Positions 52,573 through 59,963 are shown, counted from the stretch's first letter. The stretch is DNA of 64,000 nt from UBA2211 sp035404185 (GCA_965230985.1 OZ246399.1:310001-374000); one strand, 5' to 3'. Notes: generated from the letters alone by a model not told the origin. Made by a program: numbers and translations.

Positions 52573-52576
52573 ATCA

Positions 52577-52605
52577 TTGACAAAATAGTTAAAATATAAT
52601 ATAGT
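52577..52605 (+). promoter_or_regulatory. DEAD-box helicase promoter
   Basis: TTGACA (52577-52582), 17 bp, TATAGT (52600-52605). The ATG is 72 nt further on, so this gene, unlike many here, has a real leader. Confidence 0.7.
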
Positions 52606-52635
52606 TATATTATTAATAGATATTGAGATACGTAA

Positions 52636-52671
52636 AGCGGGTTCTCTGTACTAAGGAGAATTCGTTTTTTT
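52636..52671 (+). promoter_or_regulatory. Leader hairpin with T run before helicase
   Basis: GGTTCTC pairs with GAGAATT across an 8-nt loop, followed by CG and seven T. It looks like a terminator placed 7 nt before the start codon, so it may act as a temperature- or translation-sensitive attenuator. Confidence 0.5.
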
Positions 52672-52677
52672 AATAAT

Positions 52678-53877
52678 ATGCAAAAAAGAAGATTTAATAG
52701 TAATAATAGAAAATTTGGAGATCGTTCCAGATTTAGAAAAGAAGGTTTTTCTCAGAAAAAGAGAGGATTTTCGGCTACAAGGATAGATATTTCTAAATTT
52801 ATTCAGAAAGTAATGCCAGCCGAAGAAGATATCGCTTATAAACCAGAAAACAAGTTTATTGATTTTGAAATAGACAATAGATTAAAAAGTAGCATTGTCC
52901 GTAAGGGATATAGTGATCCGACTCCAATTCAAGACAAAATTATTCCTTTGATCTTAAAAGGAAGAGATGTGGTTGGTATTGCTAATACTGGAACAGGAAA
53001 GACAGCTGCTTTTTTAATTCCAGCGATTAATAAAACGTTATTAAATAGAAGGAATAAAACAATTATTATTGTTCCGACAAGAGAACTAGCTTTTCAAATA
53101 GAGAAGGAATTTAGAGAATTTACGATTGGAATGCATTTATTCTCGATGCTTTGTATCGGAGGAACAAGTGTAAGGGATCAATTAAGAAAGGCAAAAATGA
53201 ACAATGACTTTATTATTGGAACCCCAGGAAGAATTAAAGATTTAGTCCAAAGAAAAGCATTAAATATGGCTACCTTCCAAACAATAGTTTTAGATGAAGC
53301 AGATAGAATGCTTGATATGGGTTTTGTTGAAGATATGAGATTTTTAATGGCTCAGATGCCAGAACAGAAACAGTCCTTACTTTTTTCAGCAACTATTCCT
53401 GATGAAATAGAAAAACTATCTAGACAATTTTTAAGAAATCCAGAAAAAGTTTCAGTTAAAACAAAAGAATCTTCAACCAATGTTAATCAAGATATTGTTA
53501 AGGTTGGAGATCCAGCTAAGAAGCTAGATGTTCTTTGTGATCTTTTAGGTAAAAAAGAATTTACTAGAGTGCTTGTTTTTGGAAAGACGAAACATGGAGT
53601 AGAAAAACTTTCTAAGTCTTTAGTTCAAAGAGGATTTAAGGCTGAATCAATACATGGAGATAAAAATCAATCAAAAAGAAAAAGAGCTGTCGATTTCTTT
53701 AAAACAGGGATAGTGAAGATTTTAGTTGCAACCGATGTCGCAGCTAGAGGACTAGATATTGATAATGTTAGTCACGTTATTAATTATGATATTCCTGCAA
53801 CTTACGATGATTACGTTCACAGAATAGGAAGAACTGGGAGAGGAAAGAGAAAGGGAGAAGCACTAACATTTATCTAA
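52678..53877 (+). CDS. DEAD-box RNA helicase
   Basis: ATP-dependent RNA unwinding, often for cold-shock mRNA or ribosome assembly. The Q motif lies in YSDPTPIQDKIIP, Walker A is ANTGTGKTAAF, motif II is LDEADRM, motif III SATIP and motif VI HRIGRTGRGKR. The N-terminus (1-40) is basic and Phe/Arg/Ser-rich. At 399 residues it ends soon after motif VI. Preceded by an unusual leader hairpin. Confidence 0.94.
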   Translation: MQKRRFNSNNRKFGDRSRFRKEGFSQKKRGFSATRIDISKFIQKVMPAEEDIAYKPENKFIDFEIDNRLKSSIVRKGYSDPTPIQDKIIPLILKGRDVVGIANTGTGKTAAFLIPAINKTLLNRRNKTIIIVPTRELAFQIEKEFREFTIGMHLFSMLCIGGTSVRDQLRKAKMNNDFIIGTPGRIKDLVQRKALNMATFQTIVLDEADRMLDMGFVEDMRFLMAQMPEQKQSLLFSATIPDEIEKLSRQFLRNPEKVSVKTKESSTNVNQDIVKVGDPAKKLDVLCDLLGKKEFTRVLVFGKTKHGVEKLSKSLVQRGFKAESIHGDKNQSKRKRAVDFFKTGIVKILVATDVAARGLDIDNVSHVINYDIPATYDDYVHRIGRTGRGKRKGEALTFI

Positions 53878-53910
53878 ACGAAATAAAAAAGGCTAGAAGT
53901 TGTATTTATA

Positions 53911-53927
53911 TTTAGAGGACCTCTAAA
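53911..53927. repeat. Short palindrome after helicase
   Basis: TTTAGAGG-A-CCTCTAAA followed by A-rich sequence, a near-perfect hairpin. It may be a weak terminator or an operator for the next gene. Confidence 0.45.
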
Positions 53928-53954
53928 AATAATAATAAATATAAATAACAATAT

Positions 53955-54344
53955 ATGAATAAACGACAACTTTTATTGTTGTCAGCAGTTTCAGCCTTAA
54001 TTGTTTCTGGGTTTGGAGTGATAAATGCATTTGCATCTGATTCAACTAGTATTTCAAACAAGATTCAGGAACTTCAAAACAGATTTGGAATAACGTTGAC
54101 TGATGAGCAAAAAAATCAAATCCAAACAAAGCAAACTGAAATGGAAACCCAAAGAGCTACAGAGCTAGCTAAATGGGAAGCCATGGATCTTGCAACTTGG
54201 AAACAACAGCAAATAGACAAAATTAACGCAACAACCCAAGAAGAGTTTGATAAGATAAAAACAAGGCAAGTCGACATGCTTAAAAACGGAAAAGGTTTTG
54301 GGCCGGGACTTGGTGGTGAAAGAATGGAAAAGCCAGCTGAATAA
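53955..54344 (+). CDS. Secreted hypothetical protein
   Basis: 129 residues. N-terminal signal peptide (about 1-27: KRQLLLLSAVSALIVSGF, cleavage after AFA). The mature part is a charged helix bundle or coiled coil rich in Gln, Glu and Lys (IQELQNRFGITLTDEQKNQI), then a Gly-rich tail. No family recognised. A CCAGCT/AGCTGG hairpin with T run (54333-54353) ends the gene. Confidence 0.7.
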   Translation: MNKRQLLLLSAVSALIVSGFGVINAFASDSTSISNKIQELQNRFGITLTDEQKNQIQTKQTEMETQRATELAKWEAMDLATWKQQQIDKINATTQEEFDKIKTRQVDMLKNGKGFGPGLGGERMEKPAE

Positions 54345-54353
54345 GCTGGTTTT
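54333..54353 (+). terminator. Terminator of secreted-protein gene
   Basis: CCAGCT-GAATA-AGCTGG followed by TTTT, overlapping the stop codon. Confidence 0.7.
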
Positions 54354-54380
54354 CCTTATATTATATTTAATAAAGCCTAA

Positions 54381-54467
54381 GGTTCGAATCCTATCACCCG
54401 AGCAAATTTAAAAAGCCTTTATTCATAAGGCTTTTTATTATAACCGTGATAGGGCTTTGGAACTTGT
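54381..54467 (+). repeat. Cassette junction S0, tRNA-tail-like palindrome
   Basis: GGTTCGAATCCTATCACCC and GAGCA (54381-54404) form a canonical T-arm plus acceptor 3' strand. An internal terminator (AAAAAGCCTT/AAGGCTTTTT, 54410-54436) follows. Then GTGATAGG (54447-54454) complements CCTATCAC, and TTGGAAC (54458-54464) complements GTTCCAA. The whole is an imperfect palindrome of about 85 bp. Confidence 0.85.
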
Positions 54468-54496
54468 TTGACATTTAATTTTTTGTATTGTATAAA
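54468..54496 (+). promoter_or_regulatory. Promoter of cassette A
   Basis: TTGACA (54468-54473), 17 bp, TATAAA (54491-54496). It starts right after the junction palindrome. Confidence 0.75.
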
Positions 54497-54506
54497 AATC
54501 ATACCC

Positions 54507-54513
54507 AAGGAGG
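54507..54513 (+). promoter_or_regulatory. Perfect Shine-Dalgarno of cassette A
   Basis: AAGGAGG, 9 nt before the ATG at 54523. It is the only clear full-strength site noticed in the window, where most genes have none. Confidence 0.8.
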
Positions 54514-54522
54514 TTGGGAGAA

Positions 54523-54906
54523 ATGGAATTTCAAGCTGTAAGAGATTCAGAAAATGCCATCATTGGCTTTGATCTCCGATCCAATTGCTATACCGAAGAA
54601 GATTTCTTCATAAGGAATCTTCCAGGCAATCTGGCAAAGGGACTGGCCAGCATTAAGGTTATTAATGACGAATTGGTTATTAATAACGCAAGAGAGGGAA
54701 TCCAGTCTTTTAAAGTATGGTCCGACGAACTGGGTATCATTAATGAGTACCTTGAAAGCGATGATACTATGCCCGGTATCGATCTTGGTGGTTTCGGCCT
54801 CAGAGCGGCTTTTATCCGCTTTGAGAATGAACCTGTAAGGCAGAAAAGTATCGTGGGCTACAAAGGTCCAAAGGAAAACGGAGGCGTGGTTGATAACTGC
54901 GCCTAA
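54523..54906 (+). CDS. Cassette A: hypothetical protein of foreign origin
   Basis: 127 residues, soluble, acidic, with no recognised family. Segments such as NAIIGFDLRSNCYTEEDFFI and MPGIDLGGFGLRAAFIRFEN suggest an alpha/beta fold. Codon use is more balanced and GC-richer than all neighbours (for example gatctccgatcc), and it has the window's only full-strength ribosome site, so it was probably acquired recently from a different lineage. It is a single-gene unit between junctions S0 and S3. Confidence 0.7.
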   Translation: MEFQAVRDSENAIIGFDLRSNCYTEEDFFIRNLPGNLAKGLASIKVINDELVINNAREGIQSFKVWSDELGIINEYLESDDTMPGIDLGGFGLRAAFIRFENEPVRQKSIVGYKGPKENGGVVDNCA

Positions 54907-54939
54907 TTTTTTATTAAAAACATATTTTTCGTCAAAAAA

Positions 54940-55010
54940 GTTCCAAGTTCGTCCCACTTACCGAGCAAAATTAAGACCGACTTCCAGTCGGTTTTTGGTT
55001 ATGATATAAT
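54940..55010 (+). repeat. Cassette junction S3
   Basis: GTTCCAAGTTCGTCCC plus ACTTACCGAGC (54940-54966), terminator ACCGACT-TCC-AGTCGGT with T run (54973-54996), and -10 TATAAT (55005-55010) preceded by ATGA. The ATG of cassette B follows 27 nt later. Confidence 0.85.
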
Positions 55011-55037
55011 GATTTTAATATTGATAAATTACTAAAA

Positions 55038-56207
55038 ATGTTTAATCCAGAATCAGGGCCAAATGAAGAAAATTTAGATCAAAGTAAGAGTGACGATGGA
55101 ATTGATATTATCGAAAGCTCTTCTGTTGCAGAAGAAGAAATTAGTACTAAACTTCAAGACAATGGTTCTTCTAAAGAAAAGGCTGATGAAATAGCTAAAA
55201 AGGTAATAGAAAAAAATAATTACAATGCTGTAATTTATCCAGAAGATTCTATCCAAAGAAAATTTAATAATAGAAATCAACTGCTTTGCTTAAAGGATAT
55301 AGGCTTAACTAGTAGTCAAGAGCTAGAAATTTTAAACAAATTGAATTTAGATATTGAAAGTAGTTTTAATAAAACAATTGACGAAATAGTTAGTATCACC
55401 AATAAAGATCCTAAAGACATTAAAAACGAGATTGATGGGATAATAACAGAGAATAAAATTGAGAATTTGAGCGAAGCTAAGGAATTAATAACTTCTGGAA
55501 TTGTAATTAGGGGTTTTGAAAATTCAAAAGATATCCCGCCGATGTCAGCTAATTTTATTAAAGATTTTTTGAACAATACTTTTCCTAAGGATTTTCTTAA
55601 AAATAATGGGATAAGTCGAATACTAAAGAGCCAAAATTATTATTATAATAAAAATTCTTTTATCGAAACCGCAAAAGATAGAGATTCATACTTAAAAGAA
55701 GAAATGGAATTGGAAGGAGTTGATAGCTTTGAGAAGCTTAAACATATATATAAAATCAGAGCTAAAGTTGGAGGGGATAATTATAAAGAAACTATACGTT
55801 TAGGTAATTTTGAATTTGATAATCCATCCATTCTCGACCACATTAAAAGCTTAAAAATTGAATCAGAAGACAAACAAAACATTTTATATGTTTTAGGAAC
55901 TATTGCTCATGAAATTGCTCATAAATACGAAAAGCAAATTAATTTAGAAGAATATCAAAGCCTAATTAAAGAAGAAAATAAGGCTGTCAGCGAATACGTT
56001 AATAATCATATAAAATTATATGGCAGCAATAAAGAAACGATTACTACCGAAGATTTTGCTGAAACAATCCGAATTTATGTGACTAACCCAAAATATCTTA
56101 AAGAGAATTATCCTTTAAGGTTTAGTTTTGTCGATAATTTATCAATAGTGAAGGCAGGGGGAGCTTTATCTCAGGTATTTCCTGGTCAATTTTCATCTGA
56201 TTACTAA
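55038..56207 (+). CDS. Cassette B: HExxH putative metallopeptidase
   Basis: 389 residues, highly charged, no signal peptide. IAHEIAHKYEKQINLEEYQS near residue 290 contains a zinc-type HExxH, and VSEYVNNH and TTEDFAETIRIY downstream offer candidate third-ligand Glu residues. The N-terminal 150 residues are helical and unrecognised. A toxin or housekeeping protease role cannot be decided. Single gene between junctions S3 and S4. Confidence 0.65.
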   Translation: MFNPESGPNEENLDQSKSDDGIDIIESSSVAEEEISTKLQDNGSSKEKADEIAKKVIEKNNYNAVIYPEDSIQRKFNNRNQLLCLKDIGLTSSQELEILNKLNLDIESSFNKTIDEIVSITNKDPKDIKNEIDGIITENKIENLSEAKELITSGIVIRGFENSKDIPPMSANFIKDFLNNTFPKDFLKNNGISRILKSQNYYYNKNSFIETAKDRDSYLKEEMELEGVDSFEKLKHIYKIRAKVGGDNYKETIRLGNFEFDNPSILDHIKSLKIESEDKQNILYVLGTIAHEIAHKYEKQINLEEYQSLIKEENKAVSEYVNNHIKLYGSNKETITTEDFAETIRIYVTNPKYLKENYPLRFSFVDNLSIVKAGGALSQVFPGQFSSDY

Positions 56208-56214
56208 TTAAAAA

Positions 56215-56301
56215 GGTTCCAAGTTCGTTCCATCTCCCGAGCAAATTTAGGAAGCCTTTATTTATAAGGCTTTTTATAATACCGTGATATGGCTTTGGAA
56301 C
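56215..56301 (+). repeat. Cassette junction S4, large palindrome
   Basis: GGTTCCAAGTTCGTTCC plus ATCTCCCGAGC (56215-56242), internal terminator AAGCCTTTAT/ATAAGGCTT with T run (56252-56275), then GTGATATGG and CTTTGGAACTT (56284-56302) on the opposite arm. It has the same architecture as S0. Confidence 0.85.
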
Positions 56302-56320
56302 TTTTGTTACTTTTTTGTTT

Positions 56321-56331
56321 TGTGATATAAT
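56321..56331 (+). promoter_or_regulatory. Promoter of cassette C, extended -10
   Basis: TGTGATATAAT with TATAAT at 56326-56331, 6 nt before the ATG, so the predicted start of transcription coincides with the ATG. Confidence 0.75.
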
Positions 56332-56337
56332 CAAAAC

Positions 56338-56952
56338 ATGGAATTAATAATACAAATTTTTAGTGTCTTAATTCTAGGCATTATTGGAGGTTCTGTTCCA
56401 GGGCCAATAATGGCAGCTGCTTTTACTGAATCAATAAGAAGAGGCTTTGCTAAAAGTTTATTGGTAATTTTAAGAGCTTTTATTGCCGAATCAATAGTGG
56501 CAATATTTATATTAACTTTGTTCTTTTCTTTTAGCATTCCTCAATCTATTTTCTATGCAATTTCATTTGCCGGAGCTATCATGTTGTTTTATCTTGCTCT
56601 GCAAGTTTGGAAGATAAATAAAATTGGCGAAGGGGAGGGAGAGATATTCTCTTTTTGGAAGATACTCATTTTAACAATATTAAATGGTTCATTTTGGATT
56701 TTCTGGATTACCATATGTGTTCCTCAAGCTTTCTTATTAAAAGAACAAATTCCTCAGGGTCATATTCTATTCTTGTTATTATTTGAATTAGGATGGATTA
56801 TTGCAACAGTGTCTTGGACGTTCATTTTTTCTCGTTTTAGAAACTTTTTAACTAAAGAAAGGGTTATTCCAATTGTTTTTAAGATTTTTTCATTGATTCT
56901 TGCGTATTTTGCTATTAGCTTATTAATTGAGGGTTTTAAATTTTTTGTTTAA
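56338..56952 (+). CDS. Cassette C: LysE-family exporter
   Basis: 204 residues, about six transmembrane helices. The N-terminal IIGGSVPGPIMAAAFTESIRRG matches the LysE/RhtB amino-acid efflux signature (family: GPGP). The second half repeats the fold. The substrate is unknown, possibly an amino acid. Single-gene unit between junctions S4 and S5. Confidence 0.82.
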   Translation: MELIIQIFSVLILGIIGGSVPGPIMAAAFTESIRRGFAKSLLVILRAFIAESIVAIFILTLFFSFSIPQSIFYAISFAGAIMLFYLALQVWKINKIGEGEGEIFSFWKILILTILNGSFWIFWITICVPQAFLLKEQIPQGHILFLLLFELGWIIATVSWTFIFSRFRNFLTKERVIPIVFKIFSLILAYFAISLLIEGFKFFV

Positions 56953-56986
56953 GATTTATTAATATTGAAAATTCTTGGCCTAAAAA

Positions 56987-57070
56987 GGTTCCAAGTTCGT
57001 TCCACCTCCCGAGCAAAATTAAGACCGACTCTTGTCGGTTTTTGCTTTATTTAAATATATCTTTTATAAT
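56987..57070 (+). repeat. Cassette junction S5 with promoter
   Basis: GGTTCCAAGTTCGTTCC plus ACCTCCCGAGC (56987-57014), terminator ACCGAC-TCTT-GTCGGT with T run (57021-57043), -35 TTGCTT (57042-57047), 17 bp, -10 TATAAT (57065-57070). The next ATG (57077) is 6 nt later. Confidence 0.87.
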
Positions 57071-57076
57071 AGAACC

Positions 57077-58378
57077 ATGATTAATTTAAATGAGGTAGAA
57101 TTATTAATATTTGATTTTGATGGAACCATCTTTCAAACTATAAAACCAGAGATTGAGGCTGTAAAAAGAGCCTTTTCCGAGCTTGGCTTGAATCTTGATA
57201 ATATTGAAGAAAAGGTAAGGGGATATATAGGAAAAACATCGGAAGAGGCATATAAGTCTATTCTGCCACCGGACAAAGATTTAAAATGGGAAGAATTGAC
57301 GGAAAAAGTGAGAATGTATCGCCATTCCACGATTTTAGAATACGGAGAGGTATTTCCTGATGTTGCAAAAACCTTGCAAACGCTTAAAGAAAGAGGATAT
57401 AAGATAGTGCTATATTCAAACGCATCTGCCAATTATTTCAAAGAGGTCGTCTCGTTTTTAAATATCGGAAAGTTTTTTGATTATACGGAGTGTATGGAAG
57501 AGAATAATTTAACGAAGGCCGAATTAATTAAGAAAATCAGGACAAGATTTGCAGAATTAAATGCCGCTGTTGTCGGAGATAGAATTCATGATATAGAGGC
57601 GGCAAAAGAGAATAGTATTATTTCTGTTGGAGCGCTGTACGGCTACAATAAAGAAGAGGCTCAAAAGGCGGATTTGACCATAAGTAAATTTACCGATTTA
57701 TTAACCATTTTTGACAGAAAAAAACCGATATTCGAAACGATATTAAAAGAGATTAATAAAAGAAAGAACGGGAACAAGTCCTTTGTGGTGGGGATAAGCG
57801 GAATCGACACATCCGGCAAAACAGAGTTCGCCGAAGCATTCTGCCAGTTTTTAATTTCTAAAGAATTCAAAGTCCAGGTAATTAATTTGGATGATTTTCA
57901 CAACCCCAAAGCGATAAGGTCATCGGGAGACAATCAAGTAGATAATTATTACAATAAGGGTTTTGATATTAAGACAATCGTTGAAAAGCTATTAATGCCT
58001 ATTAGTAAAAATAGTAATTTTTCTATAAAATTAACGTTATTGAATTTGCATACCGATGAATATGAAACTGAGAAAGATTTTTCTTTTGACAAAGACACGA
58101 TAGTTATCTTTGAGGGAGTCTTTTTATTTAGAGAAGAATTGTCTCCTTATATTGATTATAAAATTTTTATAGATATTCCTTTTGAAGAAAGCAAGAATAG
58201 GGCAGTAGTCAGAGATGTACCAATTTTTGGAGAGGAAATTATCAAAAAGTATGATGAGAAATACCTGCCAGCTCAAAAGAAATATTTAGAAGAATACCCT
58301 CCTATAGAGGTGGCTGATATTGTAATCGATAATGTTAATTGGGAATATCCCAAGATAATACATATCTCTAAATGCTAA
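57077..58378 (+). CDS. Cassette D: HAD phosphatase fused to uridine-kinase-like domain
   Basis: 433 residues. The first 215 are a HAD hydrolase: LIFDFDGTIFQ with the nucleophile Asp, LYSNAS, and VVGDRIHDIEAAKEN. The last 210 are a P-loop nucleoside kinase with GISGIDTSGKTEFAEAF, NLDDFHNP and a lid region with RAVVRDV. The upstream Met at 57032 is rejected because it precedes the promoter. It could recycle nucleotides in both directions or act on two different substrates. GC content is somewhat higher in the first half. Confidence 0.82.
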   Translation: MINLNEVELLIFDFDGTIFQTIKPEIEAVKRAFSELGLNLDNIEEKVRGYIGKTSEEAYKSILPPDKDLKWEELTEKVRMYRHSTILEYGEVFPDVAKTLQTLKERGYKIVLYSNASANYFKEVVSFLNIGKFFDYTECMEENNLTKAELIKKIRTRFAELNAAVVGDRIHDIEAAKENSIISVGALYGYNKEEAQKADLTISKFTDLLTIFDRKKPIFETILKEINKRKNGNKSFVVGISGIDTSGKTEFAEAFCQFLISKEFKVQVINLDDFHNPKAIRSSGDNQVDNYYNKGFDIKTIVEKLLMPISKNSNFSIKLTLLNLHTDEYETEKDFSFDKDTIVIFEGVFLFREELSPYIDYKIFIDIPFEESKNRAVVRDVPIFGEEIIKKYDEKYLPAQKKYLEEYPPIEVADIVIDNVNWEYPKIIHISKC

Positions 58379-58395
58379 GAGCTTAAACGCAAAAA

Positions 58396-58423
58396 GGTTC
58401 CAAGTTTGTTCCACCTCCCGAGC
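58396..58423 (+). repeat. Cassette junction S6, array end
   Basis: GGTTCCAAGTTTGTTCC plus ACCTCCCGAGC, one mismatch from S5. No terminator follows. The ECF sigma gene comes next. Confidence 0.85.
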
Positions 58424-58484
58424 ATTAAGAAATATATCATCACTTGGAGTTGTATTAATATATGGTATTATGAATGTATAAACC

Positions 58485-59045
58485 ATGGATCAATTAACCG
58501 ACGAACAAATAGTTAGTGCAATTCTTAATGGTGAAAAGGACCTATATAGGGAAATTATCAGGCGCTACGAAAAGAAATTATCTCACTATTTGCTTAAATT
58601 TTTAAGTGATCGAGACGACATGGAGGATATTCTTCAGGTCGTCTTTATTAAGGTATACAAGAATTTATATGGTTTTGATATAAATAAGAAGTTTTCTTCA
58701 TGGATATATAGGATAGCTCACAACGAAGCAATTAATTACCTGAAGAAACGAAGAAACGGAAGAATTTCTTTAGACGATGTGGAGTATAAGCTTATAGACG
58801 AGAAAGTTGATGTTGGCGGAGAAGCAGATAGAATGTTTTTAAAGAAGGACGTAGAAAAAGTTCTTAATGATATGAATATTAAGTATAAAGAGCCCATCGT
58901 ATTGTTTTATTTTGAGAATATGTCATATGATGAAATTAGTGATATTTTGAGAATTCCAAAAAATACCGTTGGAACACTAATTATGAGAGGGAAGAATTCA
59001 ATAAAAGACAAGTTAGAAGAAATAAATAAAAAACATGCAAGATGA
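58485..59045 (+). CDS. ECF-type RNA polymerase sigma factor
   Basis: 186 residues. Region 2 (DMEDILQVVFIKVYKNLYGF then FSSWIYRIAHNEAINYLKKR) and region 4 (YKEPIVLFYFENMSYDEISDI then PKNTVGTLIMRGKNSI) are clear, with no region 1.1 or 3. It is cotranscribed with a membrane protein whose start overlaps its end by 11 nt, so the pair may be a sigma/anti-sigma unit. TATTAT at about 58465 may be its own promoter. Confidence 0.93.
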   Translation: MDQLTDEQIVSAILNGEKDLYREIIRRYEKKLSHYLLKFLSDRDDMEDILQVVFIKVYKNLYGFDINKKFSSWIYRIAHNEAINYLKKRRNGRISLDDVEYKLIDEKVDVGGEADRMFLKKDVEKVLNDMNIKYKEPIVLFYFENMSYDEISDILRIPKNTVGTLIMRGKNSIKDKLEEINKKHAR

Positions 59046-59877
59046 AAAGTTAGAAAATTCAATAATGGGAAAGATTAAGTCTGGTCAAGTCAAGCTTAAA
59101 TCAAAGTATATATTTTTAGCTGAGAAATTAGGACTAGGAACGGCCTTTACTTTAAGCGTGCTTTTGTCTATTCTTTTCTTTAATTTGATTTTTTTCTATC
59201 TTAAGGAAACAGACAACCTTAAATATTTAAGTTTCGGAAAGTTTGGGATATTTGCTTTTTTAGAATCGTTTCCTTATTTATTGGTGATAGTCTTTATTTT
59301 GTTGATTATTCTTTCGGGATATTTATTGACCAGAAGTGATGTTTCATATAAGAGGCCATTTGGTTATTTAGCTGTTGGAATGGTAGTTTTAATTATGATT
59401 TTTGGTGGATTTTTAACTTATACTAATTTAGGTCAAAGTATTGAAAAACAGGCTAGAATGGGAAATGAACCAGTAAGAACATTTTTAAAGCCATTAACCG
59501 ATGTGCGTAATAATGGAATAGCCGGTATTATTTTTGAAGAAGGAGATGGTTATTTAATTATTCAAACTCCTCAAGGATTAAGAAGAGTTGAAACGAAGAA
59601 CGTAGAAGATATTCCTGAAATTGAAAAAGGACAATTTATTATTACTGTTGGGAATGGAGGCGAATTTAATTTTACAGCCACGAAGATAAAGATAGTGAAT
59701 AAAGAAGATATGCCAGCGATAAATAGAGGAATTGATTTTAAATTCAAAGACTTTGATAATAAAAATACTAAGTCTATTCCTCCAGATTTATTATATTTTA
59801 ATGAAGTAGAAAGAGAATGCATTAGACAGTGTTTTGAATTAAACAAAGGTCCAGACTGCTTTAAGGAATGCCATTAA
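59035..59877 (+). CDS. Sigma-linked membrane protein with twin CX3C tail
   Basis: 280 residues, three clear transmembrane segments (about 37-60, 74-97, 109-130), then an extracytoplasmic domain of about 140 residues. The C-terminus has CIRQC, eight residues, then CFKEC: a twin CX3C pattern that could hold disulfides. A cytoplasmic N-terminal tail of about 35 residues could bind the sigma factor. No conserved anti-sigma zinc motif (HxxxCxxC) is seen, so the anti-sigma role is inferred from position only. Confidence 0.7.
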   Translation: MQDEKLENSIMGKIKSGQVKLKSKYIFLAEKLGLGTAFTLSVLLSILFFNLIFFYLKETDNLKYLSFGKFGIFAFLESFPYLLVIVFILLIILSGYLLTRSDVSYKRPFGYLAVGMVVLIMIFGGFLTYTNLGQSIEKQARMGNEPVRTFLKPLTDVRNNGIAGIIFEEGDGYLIIQTPQGLRRVETKNVEDIPEIEKGQFIITVGNGGEFNFTATKIKIVNKEDMPAINRGIDFKFKDFDNKNTKSIPPDLLYFNEVERECIRQCFELNKGPDCFKECH

Positions 59878-59882
59878 TAATA

Positions 59883-59905
59883 AACCGCCTTTGGGCGGTT
59901 TTTTA
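59883..59905 (+). terminator. Terminator after sigma operon
   Basis: AACCGCC-TTTG-GGCGGTT followed by T run. Confidence 0.88.
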
Positions 59906-59963
59906 ATTGAAATAAAAGGTTAGTGGCCTAGGTAATAAATAGTATAGAATAATAAATTAAAAC

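Noticed and set aside
33893..54405. A single 20-kb mobile element bounded by tRNA-Asn tails
   Set aside because: The interval includes core-like genes (pyk, engB, rubrerythrin), which argues against one recent insertion. Reported only as an alternative reading.
54381..58423. Classical integron attC sites
   Set aside because: The R'/R'' core consensus (GTTRRRY/RYYYAAC) is not met and no integron integrase is in the window. I kept only the structural analogy.
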